In this document: one piece after another, positions 25,287 to 34,524 of the stretch
Layout of the letters: each line of letters starts with the position of its first letter
How positions within the stretch are numbered: position 1 is the first letter of the stretch
DNA from: RGIG8597 sp045133795
GTDB taxonomy: Bacteria > Spirochaetota > GWE2-31-10
NCBI GenBank assembly: GCA_045133795.1
Contig: JBGUUT010000126.1
Location: forward strand, 1 to 64,000
Length of the DNA stretch: 64,000 bases
Direction: 5' to 3'
The notes under the pieces: model-generated
The model's database searches: none
What the model saw: the letters and a program-made list of their open reading frames with translations, nothing else
What the model was told of the DNA's origin: nothing
Made by a program: the position numbers and the translations under genes

Positions 25287-25315
25287 TTGACAATGCTTCA
25301 TGATTCTTCTACTAT
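25287..25315 (+). promoter_or_regulatory. Promoter of rny
   Basis: -35 TTGACA at 25287-25292, 17-nt spacer, -10 TACTAT at 25310-25315. The leader is short, about 22 nt. Confidence 0.75.
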
Positions 25316-25343
25316 GGATGAAATATGAATGGAGGGCAAGATT

Positions 25344-26876
25344 ATGGTTTATGTTATAGTCAGTCTTGTTTCCATCCTTATTGGCGGACTAACCGGATTT
25401 ATTATTAGAATGATAATTGGTAAAGTTGACCTTAATTCAGCGGAAAACAAAGCCAAAATTATTTTAAGAGAATCAGAATTGGAAGCGGAATCTAAGAAAA
25501 AAGAACTTCTGCTGGAATCAAAGAATTCTATGATTCAAGAACGAAATAGTTTTGAGCGAGAAACTAGAGAGCGAAGAGCTGAGTTACAAAAATATGAACG
25601 TAGAGTAACTCAGAAAGAGGAACAACTGGAGAAAAAAATTGAAGATCTTGAAAAAAAGGTCTTTGATGTCGGCGTGAAAGAAAAAGAATGTGAAGCCAAG
25701 TCAAATGAAGTTTCTAAATTGATAGAAACTTGGCATCAAAATCTTGAAAAGTTGGCAGGTATGTCTTCTGAGCAGGCTAAAGAAATTCTTATAAAGGAAT
25801 TGGAAGGTAAAGCAAAAGAAGATGCTCATCATCTTATTACTAAGATAGAAGAGGAAGCAAATAGAACTGCAACTAAAAAGGCAAGAGAAGTTCTTTTAAC
25901 AACCATGCAACGTGTATCTTCTGAAGTAACTTCTGAAGTAACGGTGGCGAGCGTTTCTCTCCCTAATGATGAGATGAAAGGTCGAATTATTGGTAGAGAA
26001 GGAAGAAACATTCGAGCATTAGAAACTCTTATTGGTGTTGATGTTATTATTGATGATACTCCAGAAGCAGTAGTAATTTCTTGTTTTGACCCTGTAAGAC
26101 GTGAAATTGCAAAAATCGCTCTTAGTCGACTTGTTGCTGACGGAAGAATTCATCCAACCAGAATTGAGGAAGTTGTCAATAAAGTTATCAATGAAGTTAA
26201 TGAAACGATTTTTGATGAAGGTGAAAAGACAACAATGTCTCTTGGTATTCATGGTTTACCTTTGGAGGGAATGGTTGCATTAGGACGGCTTTATTATCGT
26301 TCTAGTTACGGACAAAATGTTCTTTATCATTCTATTGAAGTTGCTAAAATTGCCGGTGTTTTGGCAGCAGAATTGGGGTGTGATGTAGCTTTGGCTAAGA
26401 GAGCCGGGTTGCTTCATGATATTGGAAAAGGTGCCACAACGGATGGAGAAAGTAGTCATACAGAAGCTGGTTATGAAATGGCTAAGAAATTCGGAGAATC
26501 CGAAAAAGTTCTTAATGCTATTTTAAGTCACCACGGAGATGTAGAGCCTACTTGTTTAGAGTCGGTTATTGTACAAATTGCAGATGCAATCAGTGCAAGC
26601 CGTCCTGGAGCGAGACGAGAAAGTATTGAAGGTTATATTAAGCGTCTGGAAAGCTTGGAAAAATTAGCAGAAAGTTTTGAAGGTGTTGAAAAAGCTTATG
26701 CAATTCAAGCAGGACGTGAAGTCAGAGTTGTTTTAAACAACGTAAAAACTGATGAAAGAACCGCAGCAGAAATTGCTAAGGAAATTGCAAAGAAAATTGA
26801 AGCTGAGCTTCGTTATCCTGGTAAAATAAAAGTTACTGCGATAAGAGAAACCAGATTTATAGAATATGCAAGATAA
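25344..26876 (+). CDS. rny: Ribonuclease Y
   Basis: A 510-residue protein. It has an N-terminal membrane anchor (VYVIVSLVSILIGGLTGFII), a long coiled coil (about 30-190), a KH domain with GRIIGREGRNIRALE (about 213-227), and an HD domain with LLHDIGKG (about 355) and a second HxxxE region. RNase Y is the endonuclease that starts decay of many mRNAs in bacteria lacking RNase E. The ATG at 25344 was chosen because GGAGGGC sits 8 nt upstream; an in-frame ATG 15 bp earlier overlaps that site. It is monocistronic, with its own promoter and terminator. Confidence 0.95.
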   Translation: MVYVIVSLVSILIGGLTGFIIRMIIGKVDLNSAENKAKIILRESELEAESKKKELLLESKNSMIQERNSFERETRERRAELQKYERRVTQKEEQLEKKIEDLEKKVFDVGVKEKECEAKSNEVSKLIETWHQNLEKLAGMSSEQAKEILIKELEGKAKEDAHHLITKIEEEANRTATKKAREVLLTTMQRVSSEVTSEVTVASVSLPNDEMKGRIIGREGRNIRALETLIGVDVIIDDTPEAVVISCFDPVRREIAKIALSRLVADGRIHPTRIEEVVNKVINEVNETIFDEGEKTTMSLGIHGLPLEGMVALGRLYYRSSYGQNVLYHSIEVAKIAGVLAAELGCDVALAKRAGLLHDIGKGATTDGESSHTEAGYEMAKKFGESEKVLNAILSHHGDVEPTCLESVIVQIADAISASRPGARRESIEGYIKRLESLEKLAESFEGVEKAYAIQAGREVRVVLNNVKTDERTAAEIAKEIAKKIEAELRYPGKIKVTAIRETRFIEYAR

Positions 26877-26907
26877 AAACTTTCACACACACTTGTTTGT
26901 GAGTTTC

Positions 26908-26947
26908 AAAAAGCCATATACAGAGAAAATGTATATGGCTTTTTTTA
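26908..26947 (+). terminator. Terminator of rny
   Basis: Stem AAAGCCATATAC/GTATATGGCTTT followed by a T-run. A smaller cacac...gtgag hairpin precedes it directly after the stop codon. Confidence 0.9.
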
Positions 26948-27050
26948 TTTGTGTTGCTTGATGAACTTTTTCTTTAATCTTATCAGAAAGTAAACATTAT
27001 CAATTTGAATTATTTGTTTTGTTGTAATTTTTGAATATTAAAAGAGCATA

Positions 27051-27088
27051 AAAAAAAGCGGCAGTTGTATAAAACTGTCGCTTTTTTG
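27051..27088 (-). terminator. Terminator of rplM-rpsI
   Basis: Stem AAGCG(G)CAGTT/AACTG(T)CGCTT, with the A-run on the left giving a T-run on the minus-strand transcript. It lies 19 bp beyond the rpsI stop. Confidence 0.85.
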
Positions 27089-27106
27089 ATATATAAAAGA
27101 TACAAA

Positions 27107-27517
27107 TTATCTCTTTGAGAATTGGAATCTTTTTCTTGCTTTTTTCTGACCGAATTTCTTTCTTTCTACCATTCTTGGGTCACGAGTTAAAAGTTTCAAA
27201 CTCTTTAAAGGTTTATGGTTGTTCGTATTGTCAATTAAATCCAAAGCTCTTGCAATTGCATGACGAATTGCACCAGCTTGTCCGCTTAATCCACCACCGT
27301 AAACATTTATAGAAATATCGTACTGTTCTAAGCTGTTTGTCACAACTAAAGGTTGTTTTACAATCATGTCGTAAGTTCCGACAGGGAAGAAATCAGCAAG
27401 AGTTTTTCCGTTTACTTTAATTTCTCCCTTACCTTTTACTACAACTACTCTGGCTACTGAAGTTTTTCTTCTACCTGTAGCAAAATATTTATTTCCAATT
27501 TTTTTTGCAATACCCAT
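27107..27517 (-). CDS. rpsI: 30S ribosomal protein uS9
   Basis: A 136-residue protein. It has the family's FATGRRKTSVARVVVVKGKG opening, the GGGLSGQAGAIRHAIARAL core and the basic C-terminal tail ending FQFSKR, which reaches the ribosomal P-site. It lies 14 bp downstream of rplM in the conserved L13-S9 operon. A good ribosome site (AAGGAGACATGA) precedes its ATG. Confidence 0.97.
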   Translation of the reverse strand: MGIAKKIGNKYFATGRRKTSVARVVVVKGKGEIKVNGKTLADFFPVGTYDMIVKQPLVVTNSLEQYDISINVYGGGLSGQAGAIRHAIARALDLIDNTNNHKPLKSLKLLTRDPRMVERKKFGQKKARKRFQFSKR

Positions 27518-27531
27518 TCATGTCTCCTTAA

Positions 27532-27972
27532 TTATTTGATTTCCAGTTTTTCAGGGTTCTGAGAAACTTGTTTATAATCAGCACCAGCATAAACTCTTAC
27601 ATTTCTGAATAATTCACGTCCTAAAGGTCCATGTGGAAGCATACCTTTAATAGCTTGTTCCATAGGGTAAGTAGGTTTCTTTTCCATAACTTTGTCATAA
27701 GAATTTTCTGTAAGTCCGCCCGGATATCCTGAGTGTCTGTAATACATTTTATCAGAACCTTTGTTTCCTGTCATTACAGCTTTTTCTGCATTAATAATAA
27801 TAACGTTATCACCGGTATCAAGGTGTGGTGTATAAATAGCTTTGTGTTTTCCTCTTAAAATATAAGCTGCTCTTTCAGCAACACGTCCCATAGAAACGCC
27901 AGCAGCATCGATAAGATACCATTTTTTCTGAATATCTTTTTTTGTAACATTGTAAGTTTTAAAGTGATTCAT
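27532..27972 (-). CDS. rplM: 50S ribosomal protein uL13
   Basis: A 146-residue protein. It has KKWYLIDAAGVSMGRVAERA, LRGKHKAIYTPHLDTGD, the GNKGSDKMYYRHSGYPGG segment and KGMLPHGPLGRELFRNVRVYAG, all diagnostic of L13. The start at 27972 (MNHFKTYNV) was preferred over an ATG 15 bp upstream, because AGGAGTT lies between them at ribosome-site spacing. L13 is an early assembly protein of the large subunit. It is co-transcribed with rpsI. Confidence 0.97.
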   Translation of the reverse strand: MNHFKTYNVTKKDIQKKWYLIDAAGVSMGRVAERAAYILRGKHKAIYTPHLDTGDNVIIINAEKAVMTGNKGSDKMYYRHSGYPGGLTENSYDKVMEKKPTYPMEQAIKGMLPHGPLGRELFRNVRVYAGADYKQVSQNPEKLEIK

Positions 27973-28324
27973 TTTAACTCCTGTCATTTTTGAAAATCCA
28001 ATAAAATGTAACGGGATTACCGGAATTTCACACAGCTTTTACGGCTGGTTGGCACCGAAAAAGACTGTTGGCAAACTAGCACAAATTTTAATTGTTAGCA
28101 AGTTTATTTTCGAACAAAGGGGGGAATGGTTTAATTTAAAAATTATTTTTTTGGGGGAGAAAAATATTTTGTGTAATTTATTTCAGTTTAGGGTTATAAA
28201 AATTTCCTTTTTTCAATGAAATTGCCGATTCGCATATATGATTTTTTAAAATATATAACCGTATGGTTTTATAGATAAGATATTGTATACTGACTTTTTA
28301 AATTAGGAAATTAAGGGGAAATTA
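27973..28324. other. Divergent promoter region between rplM and an exported-protein gene
   Basis: 352 bp without a gene. The half next to rplM is G+C-richer and should form its untranslated leader. It holds imperfect inverted sequence (gctggttggcacc facing ggcaaactagc), but I could not confirm a ribosomal-protein leader structure. The other half is very AT-rich. It includes a TATACT box (about 28286) and a stretch of T/A runs before the exported-protein gene. Confidence 0.5.
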
Positions 28325-29062
28325 ATGAAAAAGCTATGTTTGATTATGTCTGTTTTGTTTATCTGCAGTTCAATTTTGTTTGGTGAGGAAAAAAAACAAG
28401 AGGAAAAAAAGAGTGCATTGACATGGGTACAAAACATGGGGGTTGTACGAAAAGCTTTAATCGACTCAAATAAAATTCAGGAGTTGGAACGAGTTGATAA
28501 AGAAATACTTAACCAAATAAAGGAAAAGAATATTTCGGATTGCGAAAAAGAAGCTGCACAATTGATTGGTTATATTATTGTTTCAAAAAATTATTATTCT
28601 ACGGCTAACACAGCATTAGGTTTGGAAGTGCTCTTTTCTGATTTTTCAGATAAGAATTATTTTTTAGATACAGTTTGTGAGATTGCCAGTTATGATTTTA
28701 TGTCAAATTATTTGGTTCTTTCAACGGTACTTACCGGTTTTAGAAAAAGCTTGGGTGTAGATGAAGATAAACTTTTTAAAAGTTACAAAATAATATCAGC
28801 TAATTTTTCTTCTTATGTTTGTGACCAATCGAAAGTAGGTTCAATTCCGGTAATAACTTCTTTGATTTTATTTTTAAATGATTATTTTGTTTTAGTAGAA
28901 GACGGGAAGTTAGCAGGACATTATAATTCTGTCGCAGAAGATACTTTCGGGATTTTAAGTTCTTTATTACACGGAGATTTGAAAAAATATCAGGGCGGTG
29001 CAGATCTTCAGAAAAACTTCAATTTTTATGCGAATAATCGTCGAGAACGCGGTGCGTACTGA
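28325..29062 (+). CDS. Exported protein of unknown function
   Basis: A 245-residue protein with a strong ribosome site (AAGGGGAAATTA) and a signal peptide (MKKLCLIMSVLFICSSILFGEE). The mature protein is predominantly helical: acidic and lysine-rich at the start, then amphipathic helices such as IQELERVDKEILNQIKEKN and CEKEAAQLIGYIIVSKNYY. It resembles helical-repeat (TPR/HEAT-like) folds but has no clear repeat register. It is probably periplasmic. I recognise no family. It is 26 bp upstream of the carboxypeptidase gene and may be co-transcribed with it. Confidence 0.6.
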   Translation: MKKLCLIMSVLFICSSILFGEEKKQEEKKSALTWVQNMGVVRKALIDSNKIQELERVDKEILNQIKEKNISDCEKEAAQLIGYIIVSKNYYSTANTALGLEVLFSDFSDKNYFLDTVCEIASYDFMSNYLVLSTVLTGFRKSLGVDEDKLFKSYKIISANFSSYVCDQSKVGSIPVITSLILFLNDYFVLVEDGKLAGHYNSVAEDTFGILSSLLHGDLKKYQGGADLQKNFNFYANNRRERGAY

Positions 29063-29088
29063 TTTATACTAAATTAATAAGGGAAAAT

Positions 29089-30540
29089 ATGAATACGGCA
29101 GAAAAGATTCTTGAGCAATATAAAACGATAACGATGATACAATATTTGGAACAAGTATTAGATTGGGACTGTGAGGTGAATCTTCCCAACGGCGGTTATG
29201 CATATCGTGCGGAGCAAGCTGCGTGGCTTGCCGGTGCTGTACATCAAAAACTCACAGAACCAAAATTTGTTGAAGATGTATTAAGTTATGTTCCCGGTGA
29301 TAATGCTTTGCAAAATGATGAGATTGCACACATCAGAAGAATAGTGGAATTGGAGCAGAAAATTCCGGAAAAGCTTCGTAAGGAAAAGGCTCGTCTTTCT
29401 GCAAAAGCGGGAGGTTTGTGGGAGGCTGCAAAGAAATCAGGAGATGATTCGGAATTTCTTCCGATATTAACTCAGATAATTCATTTGGAGCATGAATATT
29501 GTAAATGCAAAGGTTTCGAAAAAGATATTTATGATGCGTTGCTTGATGATTATGACAGAAATCTATCGTATTCGTTTGTAGAAAAATTATTTAATAATTT
29601 AGTTCCGCAATTGAAAGAACTTATAAATAATGCCAAAGAAGACAGCAGAAAATTACGTTTTTTTGCAGATAAGACAAAACAAGAAAAACTCAGTCGTATA
29701 GTAATTAATGAAATCGGTCTGGATTCTCAACGTTCTCGGCTTGATATATCGACTCATCCTTTTACGGCGACTTTAGGTATCGGGGATGTTCGAATTACAA
29801 CTAATTATGATGAAAATAATTTTACGTCTTCTATGTTCAGTACCTTGCACGAAGGTGGACATGCCCTTTATGAATTGGAGACTCAAAAGATTTTTGGGGA
29901 TTCTCCCTGTGCGTCTATAGTTTCGTTGGCACAACACGAATCGCAATCTCGTTTTTTTGAAAATACAATAGGGCGAAGTAGAGCTTTTTGTGAATATATT
30001 TTTCCACAGTTAAAAGAACTTTTCTTGCCGGAGGATATTACACCGGAAATTTTTCATGATAGCGTAAACAGTGTGTCATATACGCCTATTCGTGTAGATT
30101 CCGACGAACTTTATTATAATCTTCATATTGCGTTGCGAACAAAATTGGAACATAGTTTGATTAATGATGACTTGCAACCGAAAGATTTGAGTGACGCATG
30201 GGATTATGAATTTGAGCTTTTGTTTAACAAAAAACCGGAGTCAAAAAAAGACGGTTATTTGCAGGACGTGCATTGGTCTTGCGGATTGTTCGGATATTTT
30301 CCGACATATACAATAGGAAATCTTATTGCGGCACAGCTTGCGACAAAGGTAAATAGTGACACCGGGATTTTTGATAAGGCATTTGATAAAAACAGTATTC
30401 CGACCATAAAAGAATGGTTATGTAAGAATTTTTATGTTTACGGAAACAGATATTGTACTGAAGATTTAGTGAAGAAAGTAACGGGACAGTCGCTAAGTAC
30501 AGATTCTTTGATTGCAGATTTGAAAAAGCGTTATTGTTAG
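29089..30540 (+). CDS. M32 family metallocarboxypeptidase (Taq-type)
   Basis: A 483-residue cytoplasmic enzyme, close to the family's ~500. The zinc motif HEGGH is at residues 254-258 within STLHEGGHALYE, followed by the IVSLAQHESQSRFFENTIGRS segment that supplies the third ligand Glu. HPFTATLGIGDVRITTNYD and YTPIRVDSDELYYNLHI are further M32 hallmarks. It removes C-terminal residues from peptides in cytoplasmic turnover. It is followed after 10 bp by a PHP phosphatase, suggesting an operon to 32185. Confidence 0.92.
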   Translation: MNTAEKILEQYKTITMIQYLEQVLDWDCEVNLPNGGYAYRAEQAAWLAGAVHQKLTEPKFVEDVLSYVPGDNALQNDEIAHIRRIVELEQKIPEKLRKEKARLSAKAGGLWEAAKKSGDDSEFLPILTQIIHLEHEYCKCKGFEKDIYDALLDDYDRNLSYSFVEKLFNNLVPQLKELINNAKEDSRKLRFFADKTKQEKLSRIVINEIGLDSQRSRLDISTHPFTATLGIGDVRITTNYDENNFTSSMFSTLHEGGHALYELETQKIFGDSPCASIVSLAQHESQSRFFENTIGRSRAFCEYIFPQLKELFLPEDITPEIFHDSVNSVSYTPIRVDSDELYYNLHIALRTKLEHSLINDDLQPKDLSDAWDYEFELLFNKKPESKKDGYLQDVHWSCGLFGYFPTYTIGNLIAAQLATKVNSDTGIFDKAFDKNSIPTIKEWLCKNFYVYGNRYCTEDLVKKVTGQSLSTDSLIADLKKRYC

Positions 30541-30550
30541 AGGCATGGTT

Positions 30551-31402
30551 ATGAAAATAATTGCAGATTCTCATTTACATTCAACTTTTTCTTCCGACGG
30601 AAAAAATTCTATCAAAGAAATGGCTTTTTCAGCTATAGAAAAAGGAATAAAAACGATAACTTTTACAGACCATGTCGATATCGATTATCCGATATGTCCG
30701 AATCCTCAAACCGGCAAAGTTGAAATATTTAACAAATTAAATATAGATGAATACCGCAAAGCCTTAACTGCATTGCAAGTCGAATTCTGCAATAGATTAC
30801 AAATATTAATCGGCGTAGAAACCGGCTTGCAACCGAATACTTCTATTCATTCCAGAACTAAAGATTTTACCGACAGGCTCAATCCTGACTTTATAATTGC
30901 CAGTACACATTGTGCCTGCGGGCAAGTTTTGGCTCCGTATAGTTTTTTTAAGGATAGAACAAGAGATGAGGCGTATCGTAAATATCTTGAAGAAGTTCTT
31001 GCAAACCTTAGTATGACGGACAATTATGATACTGCAGCTCATCTTGATTTTGTAGAAAGATATTACCCGGCAGAAAATGTAGAAGAAAAATTATTGAAAT
31101 ACGAAGACTTTGCTGATGTAATAGATGAAATCTTGCTTACGCTTATTCGTAAAGATAAAGCCTTAGAAATTAATACTGCCGGTATTCGTTATGGGCTGGG
31201 AGTTCCTCACCCGTCACAAAGAATTCTTTTAAGATACAAAGAGCTGGGCGGAAAACTTATTACCATAGGAAGTGATGCTCATCGAGCGACAGATATTGCG
31301 GCAGATTTTGAGACTGTAGCTCAATATTTGTTAGATGCCGGTTTTAAAGAATATTGTGTTTTCGAAAACAGAAAACCGAGATTGTTGGCTTTTGGAAAAT
31401 AA
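30551..31402 (+). CDS. PHP-domain phosphatase (histidinol-phosphatase HisJ-like)
   Basis: A 283-residue protein. Metal-binding motifs of the PHP fold appear in order: DSHLHSTFSSDG, FTDHVDIDYP, GVETGLQ, IASTHCACG, AAHLDFVERYY and TIGSDAHR. The best match by pattern is HisJ, which dephosphorylates L-histidinol phosphate in histidine synthesis. No other his gene is nearby, so another phosphate ester is equally possible. ATG 30551 was chosen over 30545 because GAGG at 30540 then has normal spacing. Confidence 0.75.
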   Translation: MKIIADSHLHSTFSSDGKNSIKEMAFSAIEKGIKTITFTDHVDIDYPICPNPQTGKVEIFNKLNIDEYRKALTALQVEFCNRLQILIGVETGLQPNTSIHSRTKDFTDRLNPDFIIASTHCACGQVLAPYSFFKDRTRDEAYRKYLEEVLANLSMTDNYDTAAHLDFVERYYPAENVEEKLLKYEDFADVIDEILLTLIRKDKALEINTAGIRYGLGVPHPSQRILLRYKELGGKLITIGSDAHRATDIAADFETVAQYLLDAGFKEYCVFENRKPRLLAFGK

Positions 31403-31414
31403 AAAAGGAAACAA

Positions 31415-32185
31415 ATGAAAATTATCTTAACAGATTTAGATGAAACTTTGCTTCATTCAGATAAGACGATTTCTGACTATACAAAAGATGTTTTATCACA
31501 ATGTAGAGCTTGCGGAATTTTAGTGGGATTTTGTACTTCACGAGGAATGGCCGGAATCCGTGATTATATAAAACAGATTCAACCTGACATTGTGATTTGT
31601 AACGGCGGAGCTTGTATTTATTATAATGACGAATTAGTTCATTCTGCAACTTTTACGACAGAAGAAACACGTGAGATTTTAGCAAAGGCGTATGAGGTTT
31701 GCGGTGAGAGCTGTGAAATAACTTTGGATACTCTGGAGTATATTTATTGGAACAGAGGAAAAGATGAAACCGTGAAATATGTAGATAATGCAATTTTTGA
31801 TGATTTTTCAAATTTTGCACAGCCGGCAATGAAAATTTGTGTTCAGACCGATGACCCGGAAAAAGCAAAAATGATTGCACAATGCGTAACGTCTTGTGAT
31901 TATCTGTCGTTTTCGGATATTCCGTGGTATAAATTTTCAAGCGGAATTGCGACTAAAGAATATGCGGTGAAAGTGCTTTCAGAGAAATTAAAAGTTTCTT
32001 TAGATGAAATAATTGCGTTCGGTGATGATTTTAACGATATCGGGATGTTAAAGCTTTGCGGTAAGGGAATCGCTATGGAAAATGCAATTTTGCAGGTAAA
32101 AGAAGTTGCCGATGATATTACGTTGTCAAATAATGAAGACGGAGTGGCAAAATATTTGCAATTACATGGTATAATTACAATGTAG
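31415..32185 (+). CDS. Cof-type HAD phosphatase
   Basis: A 256-residue protein. It has HAD motif I LTDLDETLLHSDKTIS (nucleophile Asp and general acid Asp), motif II FCTSRG, and motifs III/IV in AFGDDFNDIGML followed by GIAMENA. The C2B-type cap between motifs II and III places it in the Cof/YbjI group, which hydrolyses sugar phosphates, PLP or FMN with broad specificity. The substrate is not predictable. It is 12 bp downstream of the PHP gene, with AAGGAAACAA before the ATG. Confidence 0.85.
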   Translation: MKIILTDLDETLLHSDKTISDYTKDVLSQCRACGILVGFCTSRGMAGIRDYIKQIQPDIVICNGGACIYYNDELVHSATFTTEETREILAKAYEVCGESCEITLDTLEYIYWNRGKDETVKYVDNAIFDDFSNFAQPAMKICVQTDDPEKAKMIAQCVTSCDYLSFSDIPWYKFSSGIATKEYAVKVLSEKLKVSLDEIIAFGDDFNDIGMLKLCGKGIAMENAILQVKEVADDITLSNNEDGVAKYLQLHGIITM

Positions 32186-32233
32186 CATAATTGTAGAAGA
32201 ACTACCTGAATCAAAAAAATCTTGAGGTAACAA

Positions 32234-34429
32234 ATGGACCAATTAAAACAAAACTTAGAACGAATTTTAAAAGTGCGTGATGTCGACCTTGGGCTTTTTA
32301 TACTTGCAATGCATTCACTTATAGAACGTTGTCTTAGTGAAAAATACGGTACGGGGAATTATGATTCCGATAACACATTCGGAACTCTGCTAGGCCGTTA
32401 TATAAATGATTATTATAATACTCACGGGAAGCCGGGATTCCCATGTGCTGAAAAAAGAATTTTATCAAATGCCGAATGGAATTTGTTTCAAAGTCTGAAG
32501 AAGCTTTATAAAAATCACCATCTTTCTAATGATGTTCGTCACAGATTTGACACAAAAAATATAGAAGAAGCTCAGGCGACCGTAAAATGTTTCCTTTCAT
32601 TCGCAGAAGCGGAAAATTGGAAATTTCATGAATTGTTGAATAAACTCAAAAGAGAACTGGAAACTTGGGATTCTCACAGTTCATATCAAAGCGAAGAACT
32701 TACAAAAGCAATCGCACTGATTAAACAGTTAAAAGCGGAAAATGAAAATCTGGCAGAAAAAGTAAATACTTTTGAAGATTTGCAAAATCAGTTGAATGTT
32801 TTAACTTCTAAAGAAAATCTATTAAAAACTCAACTTCAGGAAACGGAAGCACGTCTTTCAAAAAAAGATGCAAAAGTTGATGAACTCAGAAAAAAGACGC
32901 ATGACCAAATGATGTCTTTTCAAAACGAAAAGAAAGAAATTTTGGAACAATTAAAAGAATATGAATCGACAAAAGAATATATTTCTCATTTAGAAAAGGT
33001 CGCTTTTTATACAAAAACTCGCCATGATTACGAATCGTCCGTAACAAAGCTTACAACCGAACAAACAGAAGTTTTGGAACAAATCAAATTGAATAAAGAT
33101 TATCTTGTAAAAGGTTCTGCCGGAACTGGGAAGTCTTTGGTTCTTTTAAAAACTTTAGAAAAATCTGTAGAGTCTTTGAAGTCGGACTTAAACTTTGAAA
33201 CGATAAAAAATCATTTCAGGCTTTTAACATACACAAAAAGTTTGGTTAAATATAATCAGTATGTCACAAAAATACTGGGAACTGAAATCCCGGAGGAAAC
33301 AATAACAACGGCGGATTCATTCCTTTTTTCTATGATGAAAAAATTCTATCCGGCAAAAGATATTTCCTTTGGTTTTGAAGATTTTTTTGACGCTATTTTT
33401 GCTTGTGAAAAATTTTCAGCGAAAGAAGTTTTTACAGAGTGTCAGGAATTTATTTGGGCAAATTGCATTACAAAAGAAGCGTACATCGAAAAAGTTTGTG
33501 ACCGTGTAGGTATGAAAAATCCGATGAAAAAGGAAGAGCGAATTGTAATGTGGGCAGCTTTGGAAAATGCTGAAAAGCAACTTGAAACATATGATAAATG
33601 GCCTCGCAATTTTGCTGCAAAAAAGATAATTGAAGCAATGGAAGAGGCGATAAAAAATGATAATACTGATTTTCGTGCTGAATATTCGTTTGTGGATGAA
33701 GCACAAGATTTACCGCCGGTAATTCTTTCGCTTATAAAAAAAGCGACAAACAGAGGTGTGTTTCTTGCAGGAGACAGCGACCAGTCGATTTATAGAAAAG
33801 GTTTTAATTGGAATAGTTCCGGAATCGATATCAGAGGAAGAACAAAAATTCTTAAAACGAATTTTAGAAACACAAATCAAATTCACGATTTTGCGGAAAA
33901 TTACCGTAGAAAATTTAAGAATATGGATAAAACTTCTGAACCGACAGCTTTTAGACCTGGCCCGCCGGTGGAACATTCAATCGGCGAAAATACAAATGAT
34001 TTAATGAATCAAATTGTTCAGCAAGTAAAACTTCTTTTGAATGTTTTAAAATATGATGAAGAAAATATTTGTATTATCGCAAATCAAAATCAAAAACTGG
34101 AAAAAATCCGAAATCTTTTGGATAAAAAGCTTGGCATAAAAAGTTTTCAGATAGTGGAGAAAGATTTTGATTTTGCAGAATCAAAAGGAATCAGACTTTG
34201 TACAATGCAAAACTGTAAAGGCTTGGATTTCCCTGTTGTTTTATTTTTGGCAGACCACAGAATCCAAGGGGCAGAACAACAATCGGTGTTTGATTCGGAA
34301 ACTTATTATGAACAACAATACAATATGGTTTACGTTTGTCTGACACGTGCAATGGAAATGCTTCATATTTTTACCGTAAAAACTTCAGAATTTGCTCCGT
34401 TTAAGGATTTGACTTTAGATTCAGAATAA
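32234..34429 (+). CDS. SF1 (UvrD-like) helicase with DUF4145/HEPN-like N-terminus and coiled coil
   Basis: A 731-residue protein. Residues 1-135 are helical, with LFILAMHSLIERCL and HLSNDVRHRFDTKNIEEA, reminiscent of DUF4145/HEPN-type domains. Residues 140-270 form a coiled coil. The helicase core has Walker A KGSAGTGKSLVLLKTL (about 293), II FVDEAQD (about 485), III AGDSDQSIYRKGF (about 512), IV KTNFRN, V TMQNCKGLDFPVVLF (about 656) and VI VYVCLTRAMEMLHIF (about 698). It is therefore an ATPase that probably translocates on nucleic acid. The fused N-terminus is unlike housekeeping UvrD, and such fusions recur in defence-related loci. No partner gene of that kind is adjacent. The N-terminal assignment is tentative. 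Confidence 0.7.
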   Translation: MDQLKQNLERILKVRDVDLGLFILAMHSLIERCLSEKYGTGNYDSDNTFGTLLGRYINDYYNTHGKPGFPCAEKRILSNAEWNLFQSLKKLYKNHHLSNDVRHRFDTKNIEEAQATVKCFLSFAEAENWKFHELLNKLKRELETWDSHSSYQSEELTKAIALIKQLKAENENLAEKVNTFEDLQNQLNVLTSKENLLKTQLQETEARLSKKDAKVDELRKKTHDQMMSFQNEKKEILEQLKEYESTKEYISHLEKVAFYTKTRHDYESSVTKLTTEQTEVLEQIKLNKDYLVKGSAGTGKSLVLLKTLEKSVESLKSDLNFETIKNHFRLLTYTKSLVKYNQYVTKILGTEIPEETITTADSFLFSMMKKFYPAKDISFGFEDFFDAIFACEKFSAKEVFTECQEFIWANCITKEAYIEKVCDRVGMKNPMKKEERIVMWAALENAEKQLETYDKWPRNFAAKKIIEAMEEAIKNDNTDFRAEYSFVDEAQDLPPVILSLIKKATNRGVFLAGDSDQSIYRKGFNWNSSGIDIRGRTKILKTNFRNTNQIHDFAENYRRKFKNMDKTSEPTAFRPGPPVEHSIGENTNDLMNQIVQQVKLLLNVLKYDEENICIIANQNQKLEKIRNLLDKKLGIKSFQIVEKDFDFAESKGIRLCTMQNCKGLDFPVVLFLADHRIQGAEQQSVFDSETYYEQQYNMVYVCLTRAMEMLHIFTVKTSEFAPFKDLTLDSE

Positions 34430-34450
34430 AACTGTTTATGAACCAATAAA

Positions 34451-34498
34451 AAAATACCGTGTTTGTTTTTTGGGAGAAAACAAACACGGTATTTTTTT
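34451..34498. terminator. Bidirectional terminator between the helicase and the chemoreceptor
   Basis: A 14-bp perfect stem ACCGTGTTTGTTTT/AAAACAAACACGGT with a 7-nt loop, flanked by A-runs and T-runs. It serves both convergent genes. Confidence 0.92.
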
Positions 34499-34524
34499 GT
34501 ATTGAAGTCTAATTTTAATATTTT

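Noticed and set aside
27988..28150. Possible structured ribosomal-protein leader upstream of rplM
   Set aside because: The inverted sequence has at least two mismatches and no recognisable consensus; reported only as a gene-free region.
28190..28324. Promoter pair for the exported-protein gene
   Set aside because: A TATACT box is visible, but no -35 box at 16-18 nt; not listed as a promoter.
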